Shown here in pieces: positions 40,749 to 45,406 of a DNA stretch of 45,406 nt (position 1 is its first letter; every line of letters begins with the position of its first letter). A program made the position numbers and the translations under genes. Origin of the DNA: an uncultured Anaerolineae bacterium. Its GTDB lineage: Bacteria; Chloroflexota; Anaerolineae; Aggregatilineales; Phototrophicaceae. Under the pieces are notes generated by a model. It was not told where the DNA came from. It saw only the letters and a program-made list of their open reading frames with translations, and ran no database searches. Where the stretch lies: positions 1 to 45,406 of the forward strand of contig CALDYP010000042.1 in assembly GCA_937944445.1 (NCBI GenBank), read 5' to 3'.

Positions 40749-42502
40749 CACAGCGGCCTCCTCGTCTGGCGGCGTTCACGCAAGGCTGCTACGAACAGCC
40801 CGATCATCCCACCGCCGCCTGCGATGAGCAGCAGCAGCGGCACACCCAGCAGATGCCATGCTCGAGCTTCCACCGTCAGCGCGTCGAGCGTGACGGGTGC
40901 GGCGCTCTCAACCACGAGTTGATGCGCCTGCGGCAAGAGGCCATCGGCCACCGTCACCGTCTGCCAGCCGGGCGCAGGCCAAACGAACACCTCCACGCCG
41001 TTGACGCGCAGGGCGGCCCCCGTCGGCCACTCATGCAAGCGCAGGCGGACGCGGTTGCCGTAGATCGTCACCGCATAGCGCTGGGCGCTCAGCGCTGTGC
41101 CGAGCTGCGCCCCCGCGACGGGCACAAGCTGGCCGTCGTGCTGCGCGGGCCACGCCTCCGCCTGATGCTGCCCGGCGTAAAGCATCGGCTGCTGTTGGGT
41201 GATGAAAGCGCGCATGCTCTCGTAGACCGGCAGCGGCGTGAACGTCGGGCGTTCGGGGCTGTAGTCTGGCTCGGCCATGCGGAAGTAGTAGAACGATTGG
41301 TTCATCTCGGACGGGTCAGGGCGGGTGAAGAACCAGTAAAAGACGACGCCCACCCACGGCCATTCCTGCTGTGCCCGCTGGTACAGCTCAGGGGTGTAGC
41401 GGGCGGCCTGCTGCTGTGTCGAGAGGCCGAAGCGGTCGTACTGGACGATCTGATCAGGCGGCAGGGGGGCGTCGAGCACGGCGTTCCATGCAGCCTCGCT
41501 GATCCAGATGGGCTTGTGCGCGTCGCCGTTGGCCACCATCAGATCGCGGTAGAAGACGTGGCGCGCGGCGGTGACGGTCGTCACGCGCTGGCGGCGGTCA
41601 TAAGCCCCGCTGAAGAGGCCGTAGCCCTGCGCGGCCAGCACGTCGAAGCAGGCCGCCGCCCCTGCGTTGTACATCGCTTGCAAGTAGGCCACGTCCTGAT
41701 AGCCCATGAAGCCGTCGAGCGAGATCGTCGGGGCGATGGCCGCGCTGACGACGACGATGTCAGGGTCAACTGCTTTGAGGGCGCGGTACGTCCGACAGAG
41801 CAAGTCGGTGTAGGCCACAGGATCGGCGAACTGCTCGCCCCATTCGGGGTAGATGTTCGGCTCGTTCCACACTTGATAGTGGTGAATACGCCCCTTGTAG
41901 CGCTGCGCCACAGCGACAGCGTAGTTCACGAAGTCGTCAAAGTCGTCCGGCGGGGCGAACGTGCCGATGTCGGGGTTGTTGGCGTGCGCCCACGCGGGGG
42001 GGTTGCTCAGGCGCACCATCAGGCGCATGCCGTGCTCTTCGACGAGGTCGACGATGCGATCGTACTTGAGCCACGCGCTGATCGTGTCGGGCACGCCGTC
42101 GCCGGTGAGGTCGTTGCGGCTGTCGGTGAACTGGCCGCGCCCGTCTACTTCGAGGTCTTCCCACGGGAATTCCTGCCGCAGCCAGACGAACCCCGCCTCA
42201 CGGATCATCGTCAGCATCGCGCGGATTTTGTCCGCTTCCACTTCTTTTTGCAGGAAGACGTTCATCCCATAGGGGATCTCGCCTGCGTGTTGGATGGGGT
42301 GGAACGGGGCGGTGCGCAGCGGTGGGCGGATGAGGTTGCCGGGCAGCTCGACCGCGCCGCGCAGTTGGCTGATGATCCCCTCTTCGCCGGTCTGGTAGTA
42401 CAGGAAGCGCCAGACTGCGCCTTGGAAGCGCAAATCGAGCAGCAGGGCGAGCGCCCCGCCGCCGATCAAGAGGAAGGCCAGCCCGATCGTTCTCAGTCGC
42501 AT
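40748..42502 (-). CDS. membrane-anchored clan-A glycosidase (GH39/GH5-like)
   Basis: 584-aa extracytoplasmic glycoside hydrolase. N-terminal membrane anchor at about residues 5-24. (Beta/alpha)8 domain at about 75-440 with acid/base Glu in YQVWNEPN (E214) and nucleophile Glu in PIWISEAAWN (E336). Sugar-binding-like beta region at about 450-545. A second membrane helix (about 552-572) lies at the C terminus, so the catalytic domain is held between two anchors. I chose the ATG at 42502. It lies 7 nt after a TATAAT box and has no ribosome site; an ATG at 42511 lies within that box. The same clan-A motifs occur in the protein ending at 28415. Confidence 0.85.
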   Translation of the reverse strand: MRLRTIGLAFLLIGGGALALLLDLRFQGAVWRFLYYQTGEEGIISQLRGAVELPGNLIRPPLRTAPFHPIQHAGEIPYGMNVFLQKEVEADKIRAMLTMIREAGFVWLRQEFPWEDLEVDGRGQFTDSRNDLTGDGVPDTISAWLKYDRIVDLVEEHGMRLMVRLSNPPAWAHANNPDIGTFAPPDDFDDFVNYAVAVAQRYKGRIHHYQVWNEPNIYPEWGEQFADPVAYTDLLCRTYRALKAVDPDIVVVSAAIAPTISLDGFMGYQDVAYLQAMYNAGAAACFDVLAAQGYGLFSGAYDRRQRVTTVTAARHVFYRDLMVANGDAHKPIWISEAAWNAVLDAPLPPDQIVQYDRFGLSTQQQAARYTPELYQRAQQEWPWVGVVFYWFFTRPDPSEMNQSFYYFRMAEPDYSPERPTFTPLPVYESMRAFITQQQPMLYAGQHQAEAWPAQHDGQLVPVAGAQLGTALSAQRYAVTIYGNRVRLRLHEWPTGAALRVNGVEVFVWPAPGWQTVTVADGLLPQAHQLVVESAAPVTLDALTVEARAWHLLGVPLLLLIAGGGGMIGLFVAALRERRQTRRPL

Positions 42503-42509
42503 GGCGGGC

Positions 42510-42515
42510 ATTATA
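42510..42515 (-). promoter_or_regulatory. -10 box placed for a leaderless glycosidase mRNA
   Basis: TATAAT on the minus strand (42515-42510), with 7 nt to the ATG at 42502. It starts just after the stop codon of the TPR gene. No ribosome site lies upstream of the ATG, so this may be an internal leaderless promoter in the operon. Confidence 0.6.
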
Positions 42516-42521
42516 CACGGC

Positions 42522-43718
42522 TTATGCCGCGGGCGTAGAGGGCAGGCAGATAGCCGGGCCTTCTGGCGGGTAGACCCACGTCTGCGGCAGGTCGGCCTCG
42601 TGCGTCATCTGCTGGAACTCTTCGTAGATCGCCAGCAGCGCCGGGCAGTCGCCGAGGATTTCCGCCGCTTGCCCCTGAAAGTACCAGCATTCGAAGCGGC
42701 GTTCCAGCACGGGGCGCTGCGCCACCTCCAGCGTCGTGCAGCGGTGAAGCGCCTGCTGCGCCAGCCGAAACTGCCCTTGCAAGTAGTACTCGCGCCCCAA
42801 CGCATACCAACCCGGCGAAAAGTTGGGGGCGCGCTCGGTGACTTCGGTGCAGTAGTTGAGGGCGGCCTGTGTCTCGCGGCGCTGGCTGCTGAGTTCACAT
42901 AAGCGAAAGCGTGCCTTGACGTTGCCGCTGTCGTAAGCTAGCACGGTAAAGTAAGCTGAGGTGGCCGCGTTGTAATTGCCCAGTTGCAGCGCGTAGAGTG
43001 CCCGCTCAAAGTAGAGCGGCAGGCCGCTGCGCCGCTGGCGGATGGCCTCGTCGGCGGCGTTGAGGGCGTCTTGGTAGCGCCCCAGCCGCGCCAGCGCAAA
43101 CGCGCGCGCGCGCCCTGCCTCCCAGCGCAGTTCGGGCTGCGCCTGCGTCAAGCTCAACGCGAAGTCGGCCTCACGCAGGCCGGCCTCAAACAGCCCACTG
43201 CTGGCATACGCCCCTGCCAGCGCTACCCGCGCCAGCGCGTTCTGCGGGCTGCGGTCGATAGCGCGCAGGGCGTACTTGATGGCTTCGTCGTGCTGGGCAT
43301 TGGCGTAGAGCGCGAAAGCGTGAACAGCTAACACGTCGCGCTGAATTGTCGCCGAGCGCAGGGCGTGCGTCGTCAGCGTCAGAGCGCGCTGGCGTGCTTC
43401 GTCGCGGTCAAAGTCGGTCTCAGCGTAGTAGACCAGCGCGCGCACGAGGGACTCCAGCGCGCTGTAGTCTTGGCTGTTGGCGGCGACGAGGCGCTCACCA
43501 GCTTGGATGGCCGCCTCCAGTTGGCCGCTGACGAGGGCGCGGCGCACGTCCTCTGGATCGGGCAGCGCGTCGACTGCAGCAGGCAGCAGCAGCGGCAGCC
43601 AGCGCTCGCGGATGACCCCTGCGATGCCGATCAAGACGAGCGTCAGCGCGACGAAGGACGCACATCCTGTGCGGTCTGAACGACGACGAGCATAACGACT
43701 GGGGCGTTGAAGGCGCAT
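42522..43718 (-). CDS. membrane-anchored TPR protein
   Basis: 398-aa protein with an Arg-rich start, one membrane helix (about residues 22-40) and then TPR-like helical pairs through about residue 365. Examples are AIKYALRAIDRSPQNALARV, AGAYASSGLFEAGL and FERALYALQLGNYNAATSAY. It is a likely scaffold for other envelope proteins. It is the first gene of the TPR-glycosidase-GT operon: the next ATG comes 19 bp after its stop. The start at 43718 is the longest sensible one. An additional 251 bp upstream hold the repeat region. Confidence 0.82.
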   Translation of the reverse strand: MRLQRPSRYARRRSDRTGCASFVALTLVLIGIAGVIRERWLPLLLPAAVDALPDPEDVRRALVSGQLEAAIQAGERLVAANSQDYSALESLVRALVYYAETDFDRDEARQRALTLTTHALRSATIQRDVLAVHAFALYANAQHDEAIKYALRAIDRSPQNALARVALAGAYASSGLFEAGLREADFALSLTQAQPELRWEAGRARAFALARLGRYQDALNAADEAIRQRRSGLPLYFERALYALQLGNYNAATSAYFTVLAYDSGNVKARFRLCELSSQRRETQAALNYCTEVTERAPNFSPGWYALGREYYLQGQFRLAQQALHRCTTLEVAQRPVLERRFECWYFQGQAAEILGDCPALLAIYEEFQQMTHEADLPQTWVYPPEGPAICLPSTPAA

Positions 43719-43832
43719 GGAACACCTAACACAGAGATCATGGCGAACACTCTAACGAACAGTCTTATGATATCGCGCTGTGGTCATCTATGCCATGTGT
43801 CTGTGCGTTAGGGCAGGTCAGACGTTCACGCA

Positions 43833-43948
43833 ATTTGAAAAATTCACACGGAACGAGGCTGACACAGGTCAGTAGGGACGCGACCTGTCGCGTCCGTTGA
43901 GGTGTAAAAAACCACGGACAGGGCAGGCCCTGTCCCTACGATGTCGCG
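43833..43948. repeat. double-palindrome repeat, left copy
   Basis: Shares ATTTGAAAAATT, a GCTGACACAGG core, two palindromes and the end CCCTACGATG with 45238-45368, in the same orientation. The palindromes are GGACGCGAC-CT-GTCGCGTCC (43876-43895) and GGACAGGGC-AG-GCCCTGTCC (43916-43935), both perfect with a 2-nt centre. Confidence 0.85.
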
Positions 43949-43969
43949 TCTGCAACAGCATTGGAAGCG

Positions 43970-45109
43970 CTACCGGCTCACGCGACTGCTCACATCACTT
44001 TGTGTCACAGCTGGAAGCTGCACCCAGAACTGTGAGCCACCCTCGGGCGGGAAGTGGACGCCGATTTCGCCATTTTGGGCGTGCACCAGCTCGCGGACGA
44101 TCCACAGGCCGAGGCCGGTGCTGGCTTCGCCTGCCGTCGGCTTGTTGCTAATCTTGCTGAACGGTTGAAAGAGCAGATGGCGCTCACTTTCAGGGATGCC
44201 GGGGCCGCTGTCAGTCACGGTGAGCTGCCAGATGCCATCCTGCACGAGCGTCTCCACCCACACATCGCTGTGACGTGGGCTGTACTTGATGGCGTTGCTG
44301 ATGAGGTTCGAGATCACTTGGCTCAGGCGGTTCGGGTCGGCGATGACGATGCCGCCGATGTCGCTGGCGTGGAGGCGAATGTCTTTGTTGAAAGCAGCCA
44401 CCGCGTACTGATTGACGATCTGCGTGATGAGGTTGAAGGTGTTCGTCTCGCACAAGTCCACCCGAACGCTGCCCACTGCGTCCGCGATGCGCACATCGAG
44501 GAACTCATCAATGATGTTGTTCATCGACTGAATGCTTGATTCCATCATTTGCAGCATGTTCAAGGCCGCTTGGTCTTGGTCGAAGCTCTTCTTCATCAGG
44601 TTGACGAGCATCTTGAGGTTGTTGAGCGGGTTGCGCAGATCATGCGAGGCCACTTGCATGATACGCTCTTGCCATTCGACCATCTGCTGAAACCCAACCA
44701 CCATCTGCTGCCGTTCATCGGCGAAACGCTTCAGGCGAATCTGCGTGTTAACCCGCGCCAGCACATCCTCGACGTTGAACGGTTTGACGATGTAATCGTT
44801 GGCTCCCATTTGTCGCCCGTTGGCCACGGTTTGCCGCTCGGACAGCGCCGAGACAAGCATCACCGGCAGTTCAATTTCTGAGTACTGCTTGCGGATGAGC
44901 TGGAGCGTTTCGATCCCTCCTAACTCGTGCATCATGATGTCGAGCATGACGAGGTCGTAGCGCTCACGTTCGATTTTGGCCAGCGCTGCCCGACCGTTGC
45001 TAGCCGTGTGAACCTCATACTGCCGCAAGACGCGCTGAAGCATCTCAAGGTTATCGCGCTGGTCATCGACGACGAGTATGCGAGCGGTGGAGGGTGACGT
45101 TGAGTGCAT
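43970..45109 (-). CDS. hybrid receiver-histidine kinase
   Basis: 379-aa soluble signalling protein. An N-terminal receiver (about residues 10-120) has D57 in LVMLDIMM, the SAL switch and K109 in YIVKPFN. A HisKA domain follows with VASHDLRNPLNNL (H156), then an ATPase domain with NLISNAIKYSP, TDSGPGIPE and STGLGLWIVRE. This receiver-first order occurs in kinases that receive phosphate from another kinase or are locked by it. The ATG at 45109 has AAGG at 5 nt and gives the usual short start before ILVVDDQ. An upstream extension to 45223 seems unlikely. Matching repeats flank it. Confidence 0.88.
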   Translation of the reverse strand: MHSTSPSTARILVVDDQRDNLEMLQRVLRQYEVHTASNGRAALAKIERERYDLVMLDIMMHELGGIETLQLIRKQYSEIELPVMLVSALSERQTVANGRQMGANDYIVKPFNVEDVLARVNTQIRLKRFADERQQMVVGFQQMVEWQERIMQVASHDLRNPLNNLKMLVNLMKKSFDQDQAALNMLQMMESSIQSMNNIIDEFLDVRIADAVGSVRVDLCETNTFNLITQIVNQYAVAAFNKDIRLHASDIGGIVIADPNRLSQVISNLISNAIKYSPRHSDVWVETLVQDGIWQLTVTDSGPGIPESERHLLFQPFSKISNKPTAGEASTGLGLWIVRELVHAQNGEIGVHFPPEGGSQFWVQLPAVTQSDVSSRVSR

Positions 45110-45124
45110 GGTAACCTTAAGCAT

Positions 45125-45177
45125 CACATATTTAGTATGTGTCTTATATAACTCTAAATCATATTCGCGGGAATATG
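45125..45177. promoter_or_regulatory. inverted repeats upstream of the hybrid kinase gene
   Basis: CACATA-TTTAG-TATGTG (45125-45141) and CATATTC-GCGG-GAATATG (45160-45177) lie 16-68 bp before the ATG, in an AT-rich leader. They could be operators for a dimeric regulator, or RNA hairpins. Confidence 0.4.
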
Positions 45178-45237
45178 TCGCAAAAAAATTGTAAAAGTTC
45201 TGGATAGGGGTAGCCGCCCTCACCGAGTGCTTATGCC

Positions 45238-45368
45238 ATTTGAAAAATTAACACGAAAAGAAGCTGACACAGGCCAGCAGGGACGCGACCTGTCGCGTCC
45301 GTGGGGGCCTCTTCGCCTGTGGGAACAGAAAAACGGACAGGGCAGGCCCTGTCCCTACGATGCCGCGT
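45238..45368. repeat. double-palindrome repeat, right copy
   Basis: Second copy of the repeat at 43833-43948 in the same orientation, with a few substitutions and a longer centre between the palindromes. The palindromes are at 45281-45300 and 45335-45354. It ends 38 bp before the end of the window. No gene is seen in 45224-45406. Confidence 0.85.
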
Positions 45369-45406
45369 TTGCTAGGACTTCCACCGCGGGCTATGCGTTC
45401 TCGACA

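Noticed and set aside
40853..42538. 561-codon plus-strand open frame
   Set aside because: Antisense to the glycosidase gene. The composition is Arg/His/Ala-rich, typical of a shadow frame.
43833..45368. composite transposon around the hybrid kinase
   Set aside because: The flanking repeats contain no transposase gene or insertion-sequence ends. Only a repeat pair can be claimed.
1..45406. CRISPR array, prophage or integrase
   Set aside because: No regularly spaced short repeats, no phage structural genes and no recombinase or transposase motifs were found on either strand.

Overview
This is a chromosomal window from a high-GC bacterium. The gene mix suggests a Chloroflexota lineage, perhaps Anaerolineae-like: an rpmG-tRNA-Trp-secE-nusG-rplK-rplA block, several M3 oligoendopeptidases, a DUF3352-type secreted protein, membrane glycosyltransferases paired with clan-A glycosidases, and a Thermus/Rickettsia-type isocitrate dehydrogenase. 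The phylum call is inference from gene families. Most of the window is housekeeping DNA. No rRNA, CRISPR array, phage or transposase gene is visible.

Layout, left to right. 116-1714: two tandem membrane-anchored DsbA-like proteins. 1731-5359 (minus): tsaD behind a secreted HExxH protein, then a four-repeat S1 protein. 5538-7451: an ABC-F ATPase. 7458-12530 (minus): a SAM methyltransferase, a PAS-PAS-GAF histidine kinase, an M3 peptidase and a small STAS-like protein. 12789-19355: a bifunctional penicillin-binding protein, a second M3 peptidase, an unrecognised Cys-motif protein and recF. 19433-20982: a metallo-beta-lactamase-fold hydrolase convergent with a lipoprotein. 21249-24357: tRNA-Thr, tRNA-Tyr, tRNA-Thr, rpmG, tRNA-Trp, secE, nusG, rplK and rplA, closed by a strong terminator. 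24503-30334: a third M3 peptidase, a GT-C membrane protein and, on the minus strand, a two-gene unit of a nucleotidase-like protein and a dead-M23/SH3/glycosidase fusion. 30532-34675: a biotin carboxylase lacking its carrier domain, an AT-richer islet bounded by a perfect 58-bp direct repeat, and a DUF3352-type protein. 34927-38209: isocitrate dehydrogenase, then an MscS channel coupled to a small membrane protein. 38409-43718: a single-domain response regulator, convergent with a TPR / glycosidase / GT-C operon. 43970-45109: a receiver-histidine kinase flanked by two copies of a double-palindrome repeat.

Four points deserve attention. The first is the 58-bp-repeat-flanked islet that separates accC from the DUF3352 gene, together with the truncated form of accC. 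The second is the two-gene unit at 27796-30334, which encodes a dead M23 domain fused to SH3 and glycosidase domains without a signal peptide. The third is the set of promoters whose -10 box lies 7 nt from an ATG, which suggests leaderless mRNAs. The fourth is a family of intergenic palindromes with 2-nt loops.

Functionally, the window combines translation and transcription core genes, envelope redox and wall synthesis, peptide turnover by three M3 peptidases, and two loci that each place a GT-C enzyme near a glycosidase, probably for surface glycans.
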